Of a stretch of 64,000 nucleotides of DNA, positions 1 through 9,972 are shown piece after piece. This DNA comes from Candidatus Trichorickettsia mobilis (GTDB taxonomy: Bacteria > Pseudomonadota > Alphaproteobacteria > Rickettsiales > Rickettsiaceae). The position numbers and the translations under genes were made by a program. The notes below the pieces were generated by a model. The model saw only the letters and a program-made list of their open reading frames with translations, was not told the origin of the DNA and searched no databases. The stretch covers positions 124,001-188,000 of the forward strand of contig NZ_OY728607.1 of assembly GCF_963422225.1 (NCBI RefSeq), written 5' to 3'. Numbering within the stretch: position 1 is the stretch's first letter; every line of letters begins with the position of its first letter.

Positions 1-769
1 ATTGCAACATCTCATGAGATGCTACATCCCATGAATATTGGTGATTATTATCGTGGTATAAATCTTTCCCTAATTTGATTATTAATTTGGGATAAAAGTG
101 AGACTGGAAAGCTCTAATTACATAGTTAGTCTGGAGATCAAATATACCGGTGATTGCTATTTTGTAACCGATTTTTTGCAAATTTTGCTGTAATTTAGCG
201 ACCTCATCTGATTTATCACCAAAAGAAAACATAATATCAACCACAGAATCAACCACAGAAGTAGATTTGTGAGCGAGGTCTAGATCTACAGGTATTTTAT
301 GCCATAATAGGCCTAGCTTATGTTGTGCCAAATATGACCAATTGAAAAATGGTCCAGGGTCAATTTTTCTGTTTGGAGCAATGTCTGAATGACCCAAGAT
401 ATTAGTTCTTGGAATGTTATATAGCTGTATTAGTTGATTGCATAAGCTAATACAGCTTTGCATTTGCGCTATTGGGTAATTGGTATAACCTAAATTATCT
501 AATTCTATACCGATAGAATATTCATTAATACCACTATAATTTTGCCAGTTGCTGACTCCGGCGTGCCATGCGCTATGTTGATCTTCAACCAGCTTAAACA
601 CTTCACCATCAGCCTTAATCACATAATGAGCGCTAACCTTGGCTTCAATATTACATAATTTGCCGATGGCTTCATCAAACTCCATTTCTGTATAATGAAT
701 AATGATAAATCTTATCTCACTTTTTCTGACAGAATAATTAGGAGAACAAAATTTTGTAATTATATTCAT
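1..769 (-). CDS. N-acetylmuramoyl-L-alanine amidase, AmpD type (3' end outside window)
   Basis: Reading leftward from the ATG at 769, the frame stays open for 256 codons to the window edge, so the C-terminus is missing. The N-terminal Amidase_2 domain shows the expected zinc and active-site residues: IIIHYTEM, then HSAWHAG, then ILGHSD followed by DPGPFFNW. A peptidoglycan-binding-like segment follows (VAKLQQNLQKIGYKI...GIFD...VIRAFQ). The enzyme would cut the bond between muramic acid and the stem peptide, as in wall turnover or anhydromuropeptide recycling. No clear signal peptide is visible, which favours a cytoplasmic AmpD-like role. It is divergent from lepB. Confidence 0.85.
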   Translation of the reverse strand, partial: MNIITKFCSPNYSVRKSEIRFIIIHYTEMEFDEAIGKLCNIEAKVSAHYVIKADGEVFKLVEDQHSAWHAGVSNWQNYSGINEYSIGIELDNLGYTNYPIAQMQSCISLCNQLIQLYNIPRTNILGHSDIAPNRKIDPGPFFNWSYLAQHKLGLLWHKIPVDLDLAHKSTSVVDSVVDIMFSFGDKSDEVAKLQQNLQKIGYKIAITGIFDLQTNYVIRAFQSHFYPKLIIKLGKDLYHDNNHQYSWDVASHEMLQ

Positions 770-871
770 AAATTGCTAGATTTCATAGTGGTTGTAAACT
801 ATTATCGCCTGGTATTGTAGTAAAGCTTTGCAAGCTAAATATATAACATTAAATAGAAGTGTTAAGAAAAA

Positions 872-1660
872 TTGACAGCGATCACTGAAAAAAAAATAAA
901 TCATACCGTAAATGAAATTAGATCATTAATATATGTTGTTCTAATAGCTCTAACTATCAGAAGTTTGGTGATAGAACTGTTTTTTGTCCCCACCGGCTCA
1001 ATGAAAGCAACAGTTCTTGAAGGTGAGTATATATTTTCAACAAAATATTCTTATGGTTACAGTAGGTATTCTTTTCCTTTTAGTCCTAATATTTTTAGTG
1101 GCAGAGTTTTTGCATCAGCTCCCCAAAGAGGTGATATTATAATTTTCCGTCCACCAATGAATATGGAGCTTAGATATATCAAAAGATTGATTGGTTTGCC
1201 GGGTGATAAAATTCAACTTATTAAGGATGTAGTATATATTAATGATAAACCTATAGTGAGATCCGAAATAGGTGATTATACTGATGAACAAGGGCAGAAA
1301 TATAATAAATATAAAGAAACATTGCCAAATGGAGTCAGCTATACTGCTTATAAACTTGATCAGCAAATGGAAAAATTTACTATGATGGCTAATAAATATA
1401 GCAATACTGAAATATTCTATGTACCAAAAGATCATTATTTTTTTCTAGGAGATAATCGTGATTGTTCTAATGATAGTAGAGTAGATTTAGGGTTTGTGCC
1501 ATTTGAGAATTTTATTGCCAAAGGGCGGGTTATTCTTTTCTCTACTAAAGAACTATTATGGGTAGATAATGGCAGTATAACTGAACGCGTGGCAAGAATA
1601 TGGTTATGGTTGAAATCTATTAGATTTGACCGGATGTTTAAAAGTATATATTATGAATAA
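872..1660 (+). CDS. lepB: Signal peptidase I
   Basis: 262 aa. An N-terminal membrane segment (about residues 17-38) is followed by the catalytic serine in VPTGSMKAT (Ser43), the general-base lysine in RYIKRLIGLPGD (Lys104), and the box E motif FFLGDNRDCSNDSR near residue 195. It removes leader peptides from Sec-exported proteins at the inner membrane. The start is TTG: an in-frame TAA lies 9 bases upstream, and the next Met is inside the catalytic motif. The RBS is weak (AAGAAA). Seventeen bases separate it from rnc, the usual rickettsial lepB-rnc pair. Confidence 0.95.
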   Translation: MTAITEKKINHTVNEIRSLIYVVLIALTIRSLVIELFFVPTGSMKATVLEGEYIFSTKYSYGYSRYSFPFSPNIFSGRVFASAPQRGDIIIFRPPMNMELRYIKRLIGLPGDKIQLIKDVVYINDKPIVRSEIGDYTDEQGQKYNKYKETLPNGVSYTAYKLDQQMEKFTMMANKYSNTEIFYVPKDHYFFLGDNRDCSNDSRVDLGFVPFENFIAKGRVILFSTKELLWVDNGSITERVARIWLWLKSIRFDRMFKSIYYE

Positions 1661-1677
1661 AAATACAAATTCTTTTA

Positions 1678-2388
1678 ATGATAAAAAATGAAACCATTGC
1701 TATTCAAACAATAAGTAAAAAGATTGAACAATCGACTGGATATTGTTTTAATAATCTTGAGTTACTAGTTGAATCATTAAGTCACCCTTCTTTAAAGCAA
1801 AATATTCCAAAACACTCAATCAATAAAGATTATGAAAGGTTAGAATTACTTGGTGATGCAATACTTAATTTTATTATTACTGAGTATTTGTTCCAAAATT
1901 TTACCAAACAAGATGAAGGTACTTTAGCCAGAGTAAGATCATTTCTGGTTTGTAAAGAAACTTTATGTAAGGTGGCTGCAGCAATTAATTTGGCTGATGA
2001 TATAATAATGACCCACGGTGAAGAAGTTTCTGGTGGCCGTAGCAATCCTAATAATTTAGAAAATGCTATGGAAGCATTAATAGCTGCAATTTATCTGGAC
2101 AGTAACACTGATACGATTAGGTCTATTATTATCAATCTATGGTCAGAGTTCTTAAATAATATTAATATTAGCCAGACTGATCCTAAAACTACTTTACAGG
2201 AGTGGGCTCAAAGTAAAGGATATCATAAACCGGTATATACAGTTGTAAACAAGTCGGGATATGCTCATTCACCATATTTTACTATTATGGCTAAAGTAGC
2301 TCATTATCAACAACAAGGGCACGGCAATTCTATTAAAACAGCAGAAAAAGAAGCAGCGCAGAAAATATTGGATATACTCAAATTATAA
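1678..2388 (+). CDS. rnc: Ribonuclease III
   Basis: 236 aa. The RNase III signature ERLELLGDA lies at residues 53-61 (metal-binding Glu53, Glu56, Asp60), a second acidic block reads NAMEALIAAIYLD near 137-149, and a double-stranded-RNA-binding domain fills the last 75 residues (TTLQEWAQSKG ... AEKEAAQKIL). It processes rRNA precursors and degrades dsRNA. Where E. coli has D-x-x-E in the second block, this protein has N-x-x-E; from memory related Rickettsia share this. Probably cotranscribed with lepB; a palindromic repeat follows the gene. Confidence 0.95.
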   Translation: MIKNETIAIQTISKKIEQSTGYCFNNLELLVESLSHPSLKQNIPKHSINKDYERLELLGDAILNFIITEYLFQNFTKQDEGTLARVRSFLVCKETLCKVAAAINLADDIIMTHGEEVSGGRSNPNNLENAMEALIAAIYLDSNTDTIRSIIINLWSEFLNNINISQTDPKTTLQEWAQSKGYHKPVYTVVNKSGYAHSPYFTIMAKVAHYQQQGHGNSIKTAEKEAAQKILDILKL

Positions 2389-2435
2389 TAAATTTCTAGT
2401 CTTACTAGGCATTGCGTACAATATCATGGTCAGCG

Positions 2436-2605
2436 TTCACGGTTTTTAGAAAAATCGTCATTGCGAGATTTTGTTAAAAATCGAAGCAATCCAGAAAATC
2501 TAGTACAAAGAACTGGATTGCTTCAGAGCTAAAGCTCTTCGCAATGACGTTTTGGTCGCCAGCTTTGTAAGTCGTATATTGACGTTCAATTCTAAAAACC
2601 GTGAA
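2436..2605. repeat. Intergenic palindromic element (CATTGCGAG family), copy P1
   Basis: The core runs from CGTCATTGCGAG (2456) to GCAATGACG (ends 2549) with inner arms GAAGCAATCCAG and CTGGATTGCTTC. Outer 16-bp perfect arms lie at 2436-2451 and 2590-2605 (TTCACGGTTTTTAGAA and its complement). It fills most of the gap after rnc and could fold as a long hairpin in RNA. Same core family as copies at 22098, 28971, 29082, 32786, 38222, 49972 and 58295. Confidence 0.85.
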
Positions 2606-2680
2606 TGTTCACATATCATGAGTGTTGTTTGGTTTTTGTATGCCTCCGATGTCATTGCTGCGTAATACCATCCGCACACC

Positions 2681-2729
2681 AGTCATTCCTGAACACATAA
2701 AGTCATCCAGAAACAAGTTCGGGATGACT
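2681..2729. repeat. Imperfect inverted repeat, GTTCGGGATGAC family
   Basis: Arms AGTCATTCCTGAAC and GTTCGGGATGACT face each other just before the stop of the minus-strand gene at 2735. The sequence is related to the perfect hairpin at 44068-44134. It may act as part of a terminator for the minus-strand gene or the rnc transcript, but no T-run follows. Confidence 0.55.
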
Positions 2730-2734
2730 TTGTT

Positions 2735-3151
2735 TTATTCACTACTATCGTATGGATTACTGGAAGCAGTGCCGCCAGCCGGATTGGAATATGGGTTTTG
2801 TAGAGTCTGCTGTAGCTTATTGACACTATCAGTTAATGTTTGTTCATCTGCTTCAGGTGTATAGTCTGGCGGATTATCTAGACAACTCCAAAAGTCTCGT
2901 AAATTAGCAATCTTTGGAACACAATACTTGGCAACTGATTTTGAATCGGTTAATGCTTTTGAAAAAACTTTTTCTGTAGCGGTTAAGACCCCAGCTTGTT
3001 CAAGTCCTTTGAATACCCAAAATGTTACTACTACCGCACCCACTGCTATCATTAGATACCATTTTGTGATTATGCCGTATACAAAGATCCCCATTGGGTT
3101 AGCGGTAATCAATCTTTTTAAAGTATTCCACATTGTAAATAACTTGATCAA
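2735..3151 (-). CDS. Membrane-anchored rickettsial protein, DUF2670-like
   Basis: 138 aa. One hydrophobic segment (about residues 21-48, WYLMIAVGAVVVTFWVF) suggests a single inner-membrane anchor. The rest is polar, with two cysteines and a Pro/Gly/Ser-rich C-terminal tail. The length and the sequence around NPMGIFVYGIITKWYLMIAVGA resemble, from memory, the Rickettsiales-restricted family DUF2670, whose function is unknown. An alternative start is the second Met (MWNTLKRL). Neighbours give no clear functional hint. Confidence 0.7.
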   Translation of the reverse strand: MIKLFTMWNTLKRLITANPMGIFVYGIITKWYLMIAVGAVVVTFWVFKGLEQAGVLTATEKVFSKALTDSKSVAKYCVPKIANLRDFWSCLDNPPDYTPEADEQTLTDSVNKLQQTLQNPYSNPAGGTASSNPYDSSE

Positions 3152-3214
3152 TATATTAGTTGTCAGGTTACTCTATATATATTAACCTGCAAAGTTTTTT
3201 TTACCAGACTTTTT

Positions 3215-3270
3215 ACAAAACCTCATTTAAGAGGTAATTTTGTTATCAAAATCAAGTAAGAAATCCTTTT
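3215..3270. repeat. Half copy of the AAGAGGTAATTTTGTT repeat
   Basis: The stretch containing AAGAGGTAATTTTGTTATCA is shared with the left arm of the 140-bp palindrome at 41721-41860 and occurs in reverse complement near 11970-11995. Here the right arm is missing. It lies between the DUF2670-like gene and ccmB. Confidence 0.6.
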
Positions 3271-3304
3271 AATAACCATACTAGAGATAACCGACGCTAT
3301 ATTA

Positions 3305-3952
3305 TCAAATGTTGTAAATATTCTTTATTAAATAAGAAGATAAAAAAATAGTACACGGAACCACTATTAAATCAATACCAGTCATAATGGTAAGCAAATA
3401 GAAATTAGTTTCCTCTTGTAGAGTAAGGCCTGCCATTATAATATTTGGAATTATTAATGGCATAATTAATATAGATAAAAAATTAGTGTTAGATCTAAAA
3501 TAACCCTGCATAGCAGCAATTAACACCAACAAAGCGCTTGCCAGTATTACTAATAATATCAGAATTATACTAAGTTTTATTAATGTTGAACTAGTTAAAT
3601 TAAAAATTATAAAAATAATCGGCATATTTATTATAGCACCAATAGTACTACTGATAAGAATAGCGCCAAATTTTGCCATAACAATTTCGACAGCAGAAAA
3701 ACTTGACAATAATAATTCCAATGTCCCATCTTCTATATCTTGCTTAAAGATAATGTTGGCAAAACCAATAAAGGATAAGGGGATATAAATTACCGAAAAT
3801 AATATTCCAAATTTATTAATTTCTTCCTGCTTGTTAATTAATATAATGCTTAAAGCCGAAAATACAAAAAAAGCAATTAAGTATTTGATTAAATTATTAA
3901 TTTTATGTTGAATAATTAGCTCTTGTCTGAGTAATGATACTAGTTTTTGCAA
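3305..3952 (-). CDS. ccmB: Heme exporter protein CcmB
   Basis: 215 aa, with about six hydrophobic segments and the CcmB pattern GFANIIFKQDIEDGTLELLLSS near residues 62-83. It is the membrane subunit of the CcmABC transporter that feeds heme handling during cytochrome c maturation. No ccmA or ccmC lies in the window, in keeping with the scattered ccm genes of Rickettsiales. It diverges from tatC with about 125 bases between the likely starts. Confidence 0.9.
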   Translation of the reverse strand: MQKLVSLLRQELIIQHKINNLIKYLIAFFVFSALSIILINKQEEINKFGILFSVIYIPLSFIGFANIIFKQDIEDGTLELLLSSFSAVEIVMAKFGAILISSTIGAIINMPIIFIIFNLTSSTLIKLSIILILLVILASALLVLIAAMQGYFRSNTNFLSILIMPLIIPNIIMAGLTLQEETNFYLLTIMTGIDLIVVPCTIFLSSYLIKNIYNI

Positions 3953-4077
3953 ATTACTATCCTCTTAAATTTAATTACTATAGTAAAATAACTATAGGCT
4001 TGTTGCTTAAATCAGTAAAGTTGCTATGCTTATGTATAGTTTCCTATATAAAACCTAGATTTATATGCCAATTAATT

Positions 4078-4887
4078 ATGATGAGCAAGAAGTCTATTGT
4101 TATCACTCGCAACAAAATAATAAGTGGGCAAGTAACACATAAATTGACACTTACTGAACATTTACATGAGCTAAAAGTACGAATAATAATAATATTAGCA
4201 AGTTTTATTATTGCCTTTATTACTTGCTATTACTTTAGTAATAATATTTATAATTTTTTGCTACAACCATTAGCTGATCTTAATGAAGAGCATCTAAGGC
4301 GCATAATTTACACAGGTCTTGCTGAGGCGTTTTTTACTTATCTAAAACTTGCTGCTTTCAGTAGTTTTCTTATTATTGTACCGGTTATAGCCATCCAGAG
4401 TTATTTATTCATTAGCCCTGGATTATGCAATTATGAAAAAAAAATGGCTGCTTTTATATTGTTTATGTCGCCTTTATTATTTTGGGGCGGTAGTATTTTT
4501 GTATTTTATTATGTGATGCCTCGTGCCTGGCATTTTTTTCTTAGCTTTGAAAATAGTAATGCGGTAATTCCAATAATGTTGGAAGCTAAAATTAGCGAAT
4601 ATTTAAACTTAGTTATTCATTTAGTAGTAGCATTCGGGGTAGCCTTTCAATTGCCAATAATTTTATTAATATTAAATTTATTAAAAATTGTTAGTTCTAC
4701 AAATTTAATTAATAAACGTCGGTTAGCTGTGGTTATTAATTTTATTATTGCAGGAATATTAACACCTCCTGATATCTTAAGCCAGTTTGCCCTTGCAATA
4801 CCAATGCTTTTATTATATGAAATTTCAATTATTATGTGTAAATTTGTAGAAAATAGAGGAAGTAATGTTAGACATCAAATGGATTAG
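4078..4887 (+). CDS. tatC: Twin-arginine translocase subunit TatC
   Basis: 269 aa from the ATG at 4078 (a second ATG follows at 4081). The open frame extends to 3934, but that start would overlap ccmB and add a non-homologous leader. TatC hallmarks are the cytoplasmic N-terminal [14 protein letters not shown], six membrane segments, and the conserved stretch ending [22 protein letters not shown]. It is the receptor for twin-arginine signal peptides. The last 23 bases overlap serS, suggesting translational coupling. Confidence 0.93.
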   Translation: MMSKKSIVITRNKIISGQVTHKLTLTEHLHELKVRIIIILASFIIAFITCYYFSNNIYNFLLQPLADLNEEHLRRIIYTGLAEAFFTYLKLAAFSSFLIIVPVIAIQSYLFISPGLCNYEKKMAAFILFMSPLLFWGGSIFVFYYVMPRAWHFFLSFENSNAVIPIMLEAKISEYLNLVIHLVVAFGVAFQLPIILLILNLLKIVSSTNLINKRRLAVVINFIIAGILTPPDILSQFALAIPMLLLYEISIIMCKFVENRGSNVRHQMD

Positions 4888-6148
4888 AGAACACACCCAC
4901 GAGTTTGATAATCTGTTAATAAAAAGAGGCATTGCTCCACTATCAACAGAAATTGTTAGGTTAGATGAGGAAAAAAGACAACTTACTACATTGCTTCAAC
5001 AATTTCAACATGCTAGAAATAAGAAGTCTAAGATGTTGGGTAATATAAAAAATAAAACCACTAAAGAGTTTGAAGAACTTAGGAGTGATGTCGCTCATAT
5101 TAATGAGAAATTGAATGAGCTTAATCATAAGTTGAATGGCGATAGTAATTTGCAAGATATATTGGATAATTTGCCCAATCTTCCAGCTGATGAAGTGCCA
5201 TATGGTACTGATGAGAATATGAATAAATTTATTCGAGATTGGCAAAGTAGTAATCAAAACACCTGCTCTAAACAGCATTTTGAGCTTGGAGAGCAACTAG
5301 GTATGATGGAGTTTACGCAAACTGCAAAAATATCCGGAAGCAGATTCGTTACTTTAAAACAAGATTTAGCTAAATTGGAACGAGCTCTAATCAATTTTAT
5401 GATTGATATTCATACCAAGGAATTTGAATATATCGAAATATCACCACCATATTTAGTACGTCCAAGTGCTATGTATAATACTGGCCAATTACCGAAGCTA
5501 GCTGAAGATTCTTTTGTTACCACTACCAATTATCGCTTGATTCCAACTGGAGAAGTGCCGCTTACTAATATGGTTGCAGATATGATTTTGCCACGAGAGA
5601 AACTACCAATACGCTATACTGCCTATACTCCATGTTTTCGTTCAGAAGCTGGTAGCAGCAGTAGAGATACACGAGGTATGGTTAGGTTACATCAATTTGG
5701 CAAAGTTGAATTGGTAAGTATTACCACGCCTGCTGAATCTGAATATGAACACGAATATATGACTAATGCTGCAGAAGAAGTACTGCGTAGGTTAGACTTA
5801 TCTTATCGCGTGATATTGCTTTGTAGTGGTGATATGGGTTTCTCAGCTAAGAAAACATACGATCTGGAAGTATGGTTGCCAGGTCAGAAACAATATCGTG
5901 AAATTTCAAGTTGTTCAAATTGCGGTGATTTCCAAGCAAGAAGGATGAAAGCAAGGTATAAAGAGTTCGGTGCAACTGAAACAACATTTGTGCATACTTT
6001 GAATGGTTCAGCGCTAGCGGTTGGTAGAACGATGGTGGCTATTCTGGAGAATTATCAAAATGAAGATGGTTCTATTTCTATTCCAGATTCTCTGGTGCAG
6101 TATATGGGCGGACAGAAGAAAATTGAACCAACTTGTATACTCGTTTAG
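4865..6148 (+). CDS. serS: Serine--tRNA ligase
   Basis: 427 aa, a normal length. An N-terminal coiled-coil arm (about residues 25-100) precedes a class II catalytic core. Motif 2 includes [21 protein letters not shown] and motif 3 includes [18 protein letters not shown]. It charges tRNA-Ser (and tRNA-Sec where present). The start ATG at 4865 has a good RBS (GAGGAA) and lies inside the end of tatC. Confidence 0.97.
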   Translation: MLDIKWIREHTHEFDNLLIKRGIAPLSTEIVRLDEEKRQLTTLLQQFQHARNKKSKMLGNIKNKTTKEFEELRSDVAHINEKLNELNHKLNGDSNLQDILDNLPNLPADEVPYGTDENMNKFIRDWQSSNQNTCSKQHFELGEQLGMMEFTQTAKISGSRFVTLKQDLAKLERALINFMIDIHTKEFEYIEISPPYLVRPSAMYNTGQLPKLAEDSFVTTTNYRLIPTGEVPLTNMVADMILPREKLPIRYTAYTPCFRSEAGSSSRDTRGMVRLHQFGKVELVSITTPAESEYEHEYMTNAAEEVLRRLDLSYRVILLCSGDMGFSAKKTYDLEVWLPGQKQYREISSCSNCGDFQARRMKARYKEFGATETTFVHTLNGSALAVGRTMVAILENYQNEDGSISIPDSLVQYMGGQKKIEPTCILV

Positions 6149-6919
6149 CTGAGAGTATGATTTTTTGTTATTAGATGGTTGATGACGGCGTGGTGCCAAG
6201 CAAACTGTATGATCCGTTGAACTTCTCTACTTAAACTCTGTGAATTAAATCACCATTTCAACCAACTAGCTCAAAAAAGTAATCAAACTTCCCTTAGTGA
6301 TTGACTATTAAAATAGTATAACTTATATGATGATATTTTATATTAATATAATAATATCATGTTTAAACTATTTATTATTATTCTACTATCAACAACCAAT
6401 TTATGCTATGCCAAAAAATTAGAGCAACCACCACCATTGGTGTTTGTTAATAAAAATAATTACAGCTTGTCTTTTATTAGTAATAACTATCGTGTTGCTG
6501 GTAACGGATACAATAAATTTTTAACTGGCGAACAATATTGTAAGTTCGATATTGAAGAGTGGAATAACCAATATAACGAGTATTTTGGAGAAGTTTATGA
6601 CGGTGATAATCGTGATTATGATTATTATCACCTTAATCGTGATGGAAGCGATAAGTTTGATCATGAATTTAATGAATTCATAACCGGCCCAAAATACTGT
6701 AAGCGCGGCAGTACAAGTTAGGATGAGCAATGTCAGGATGCAGTTATGCATCACGTTTATGGTGAAAATTGGAGCGAATTCAAGCGTGTGGCCTTAGAAT
6801 TTCAACAAGCATTCATTGCCGAGGATAGATGGGGCGTTGCTAGCTTGTGCGCTATGCCTTTGTTGTATGATATACTAGATTATCGTGGAGCAGATTATAT
6901 TGGAGTCAGCTATTTCAAT

Positions 6920-7827
6920 AGACCTCTTTCGAAACTCATTTACCAAGATCCCAATTATATAAACCAGCAATTAAATTGAACCTAAGACCAAATCTTTTGC
7001 GTCTATTTCGATATTTATCAGCAATTATTTTAAAACGCTTTAACATACCTATAACATTTTCATTTAATACTCTGTCACTTGCTAAACTTCTATTATTTTT
7101 CTTATCTTCTTTGGTTAAAGCATTCTTTTTACTCTTTTTCTTTGGTAGCTCAGAATTTGTATGAATCTTCTGTAAGCCTTGATAACCAGTATCAGTAATC
7201 ACTTTAACCTCAGGCAGTATATGGGTTCTTGATTCTTTAAATAATTTAAAATCATGACGCTTACCATTGGAAAAAGAAGTGCATATGACTCGTTTGCTTT
7301 TCTTATCTACTACTATTTGAGTCTTTAACGTATGTCTTTTCTTTTTACCTGAGTAATAGTATTTCTGTTTTTTTGGGGTCGCTCTATAGGGCTTTCTGTA
7401 GCATCTATTAAAACTAATTCATACTCCATACCGCTTTTAACTAGAGCCTTCTTACCTGGAAGAGCAAAATCCGGATGTTTTATTAGAGTGTCTTCAACAA
7501 AACGAATTGTTTTAAATGCACTGCTTTCGCTAACCCCATAATTCTTAGCTATATGAAAATAGGTACGGTATTCCCTTAAATATTCAAGTGTCATTAATAG
7601 GCTGTCTTCCATACTAAGACTAGCTCTTCTGCCACCTTGGTACCTCCTATTTATTTGTTTCTCTGTCTTTAAAATCCCTACCATCTTTTCGAATGTACTA
7701 TTTCTTACCCCAGTTAATCTTCTAAAATGCTCTTCCGATAAAATGCTTAAATTTTTATATCTCATATAGTTCTAAATTAAGTAAATTCGACTTTATAGCA
7801 TATTTAGTCCAGTTTCGAAAGAGGTCT
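6920..7827 (-). mobile_element. IS5-family (ISL2-like) insertion sequence, copy A
   Basis: 908 bp bounded by AGACCTCTTTCGAAACT and its inverted copy, flanked by AAT at 6917-6919 and 7828-7830. Removing the element and one AAT rejoins the interrupted pseudogene in frame, which proves the boundaries. The 3-bp ANT target duplication fits the ISL2 subgroup of IS5. It carries one transposase gene on the minus strand. Confidence 0.92.
6936..7765 (-). CDS. IS5-family transposase (two frames joined by -1 frameshift), copy A
   Basis: The first frame (7765 down to 7325, 146 aa) has the helix-turn-helix-like N-terminus and the first catalytic Asp (LIDATESPIERP). The second frame (to 6936) carries the second Asp (ITDTGYQG) and the Glu (LNENVIGMLKRFK). 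A slippery A AAA AAC lies in the zero frame near the end of frame one. A -1 slip gives the conserved QKKQKYYYSGKKKRHTLKTQ and a product of about 276 aa. Encoded proteins are identical to copy B, so both look intact. Confidence 0.88.
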
Positions 7828-8622
7828 AATATAGCCTATTACTGGCAGTTTATTGAGAAATATCAAAAATTATTATCGAAATTTGTAAATTACATACGTC
7901 ACACAAGATATCAAAGTTTCAGTTTTGGCCATATTAGTGGTCGTTTTTCTAACAGGCTTAGGAGGTCAATAACTTTACAATTAAATAAGGAATATTTTGA
8001 GATTGAATTTCAATATAGATGTAATCAATTCAAACTTGAACATAATCAAGATAATTTTTGTAATTTTCTACCAAGAATTGCTGCTATTCATATTAACACA
8101 AATCGTCGTCAGTGATTGACTATTAAAAAGCTATTATTCGCATTAATTAATATAAATCTATGTCATTATATAAAAATATGTTTAAAACATTTATTATAAC
8201 TTTACTATTATTAATAAACTTAAGTAGCTCCAAAGGGTTAACACAACCACAGTCTTTAGTTCTTACTAATAAAAGTTATAATTACACTTATGAGAATTAT
8301 TCTAGTTCTGTTGTTGGTAGCATCGAATTTAACGAGTTCACGACCGGTAAAAAATATTGTAAACGTGATACCAAAGATTGGGATGATCAATGCCAAGATG
8401 CGGTGATGTACCATGTTTATGGTAAAAATTGGCGTAAATTCAAAAGAGTCGCTTTGGATTTTGTCAGAGCAGTTCAAAAAGGAGATAGTAAAGCGATTGC
8501 AAGTTTATGCACTACGCCAATGACTTTTGTTGTAGGTCGTGGAATATGGCATGCAGAAGATAAAGATCAGATTATGCAAGAACTAAATCATGAGCTTTTG
8601 TTAATAATACCGATTGCAATAA

Positions 8623-9662
8623 TTAACACGGTGTATTTATCCAGTCTCTATACATAATTGATTTTACTAAATCTACATTCTGAGCAAGTTGATTCCAAGC
8701 GTAACAAGCCATAGTGACAATATCTTCATATGCACCGTAACATTGGTTAGACAAGAAATGATTTTTGATCCACTCCCAAACTTGTTCCATTGCATTAAGT
8801 TCTGGTGCATAAGGCGGAAGCGGTATCAAAGTGATATTGCTTGGAACAGTTAGTTTTTTGGCTGTGTGCCAACCTGCATTATCCATTAGTAAAGCTATAT
8901 GTCGGTTGCTTTGAGTAGTGAGAGAAAGGTCTTCTAAGAATTTATTCATTGCCCGTGTGTTGGCATATGGTAAAATTAATGCAAAAGATTCTCCCGTATC
9001 ATGGCAAGCAGCTCCGTAAATGTATGTTGAAATGAATTGCTGTTGCCGAACTTTACGGGGTCTAGTGCCGCGTTTAGCCCATATACGAGTTAAGCTACCT
9101 TGTTGCCCAACTCGAGTTTCATCCTGAGACCATATATCAACGTTACATCTATCGATATTTTTTGGTAATAATTCTGTTAACATGTCTGGGAAGTTTTTTT
9201 ATATGTATTTTGAGTCTCTTGATTTGACTTTGGATGCATTGAACGAGAAGTAATCCAGCTAAAACCAAGGCGATGCATAGTATTGTAGACTGTTTTTAAA
9301 GCGCATTTAGCGCCATATTCCTCAAGCAACATGTTATGTAGCTCCTTTGCGGTTATATACCCGCCAGTTTCACTTTCACTGAGCATATTGATTTTATCAA
9401 AAAGAGCAGATTCTTGTAGAGTGTTAATCTTCCTAGGAGCGCCGCTTCTTTGTGATTCAAATAAACCTTCAAAACCATGATTTCTAAATCTTCTGAGCCA
9501 TGATTGCACGGTTTTCCAGTGCAACTTCACTATTGCAGATATGGCTTTAAAAGATTTGCCTAATTGAAGGTGATACATCGCCAATAAACGTATGCGATTC
9601 CGACCATGCGGCTCATGTTTCATCATTTTTATAAAATCATGATCATGAAAACCTAGCGGCAA
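8623..9662 (-). CDS. IS630-family transposase (two overlapping frames)
   Basis: Frame one (9662-9177, 161 aa) holds the paired helix-turn-helix part (WKTVQSWLRRFRNHGFEGLF). Frame two (to 8623) holds the DDE core: WSQDETRVG, LLMDNAGWHTAK, and PYAPELNAMEQVWEWIK. They meet at an A7 run (9194-9200 on the minus strand); a -1 slip there gives TYKKNFPDMLTE and a protein of about 346 aa, the normal IS630 length. The stop codon TAA includes the target-site TA at the edge of the element. Confidence 0.85.
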
Positions 9663-9722
9663 TATTAACTTAGCTATTTGAGTACCTTTTATCCGTTAAA
9701 AATCCATTTTAGGCCACCGCGT
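8626..9722 (-). mobile_element. IS630-family insertion sequence
   Basis: About 1.1 kb flanked by TA at 8624-8625 and 9723-9724, as expected for IS630/Tc1-type insertion, with short ends ACACGGTG and CACCGCGT. The target TA is the centre of a perfect palindrome formed when the flanks are rejoined (ATTGCAATAATT and its complement). It carries a transposase in two overlapping frames on the minus strand. Confidence 0.85.
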
Positions 9723-9972
9723 TAATTATTGCAATTGGTATAATACAACCTGAATTGCAAGATGCTCAATATAAGAGTTTTGCTGTTCAAGATTGGGGGA
9801 ACGTTTTTGTTATTCGAGATGCTATGACTCATTATGCAATATATCTAGTTAGGGGCGTTGCTATAGCTTTTGAGTGTAATCAAAAATGCAATAATCACCA
9901 CTTTATTCCTAAAATTTTGATCATTAGATACTAAACAAAAACGAAATAAACTTAATTTATAGCAGGTAGAAA

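Larger units (their letters stand above)
6359..8115 (+). pseudogene. Secreted-protein pseudogene 1 (amber codon plus IS insertion)
   Basis: A signal peptide (MFKLFIIILLSTTNLCYA) starts a frame that hits TAG at 6719-6721. In-frame homology continues directly (DEQCQDAVMHHVYGENW), and the neighbouring paralog at 8160 has Trp at the TAG position (CKRDTKDWDDQCQD), so TGG to TAG is the simplest explanation. The same frame is then split at 6919 by a 908-bp IS. Removing the IS and one AAT duplication restores a frame through 7831-8115 (IAYYWQFIEKYQ ... INTNRRQ). The ancestor would be about 281 aa. The motif F[IL]TGxxYCK occurs twice. Function unknown. Confidence 0.8.
8160..9934 (+). pseudogene. Secreted-protein pseudogene 2 (split by IS630)
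   Basis: Paralog of the gene at 6359: hydrophobic leader (MFKTFIITLLLLINLSSS from the Met at 8178, or from 8160), then EFTTGKKYCKRDTKDWDDQCQDAVMYHVYGKNW. The 18 bases before both genes (AGTGATTGACTATTAAAA) are also shared, so promoter and gene were duplicated together. An IS630 element at 8626-9722 interrupts it. The remainder (9725-9934, ...QYKSFAVQDWGNVFVIRD...PKILIIRY) is one frame off when the IS is removed, so there is a second lesion or the tail belongs to another copy. Function unknown. Confidence 0.7.

Noticed and set aside
2622-2864. 80-codon plus-strand frame near 2.7 kb
   Set aside because: It overlaps the minus-strand DUF2670-like gene and an inverted repeat, with no recognisable product.
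3934-4077. Longer N-terminus for TatC
   Set aside because: It would overlap ccmB and add 48 residues not found in TatC proteins; ATG at 4078 gives the family length.
6918-7829. 2-bp TA target duplication for the 908-bp IS
   Set aside because: Taking TA as the duplication does not restore the interrupted sequences. AAT or ATT does so exactly at three IS sites and two MITE sites.
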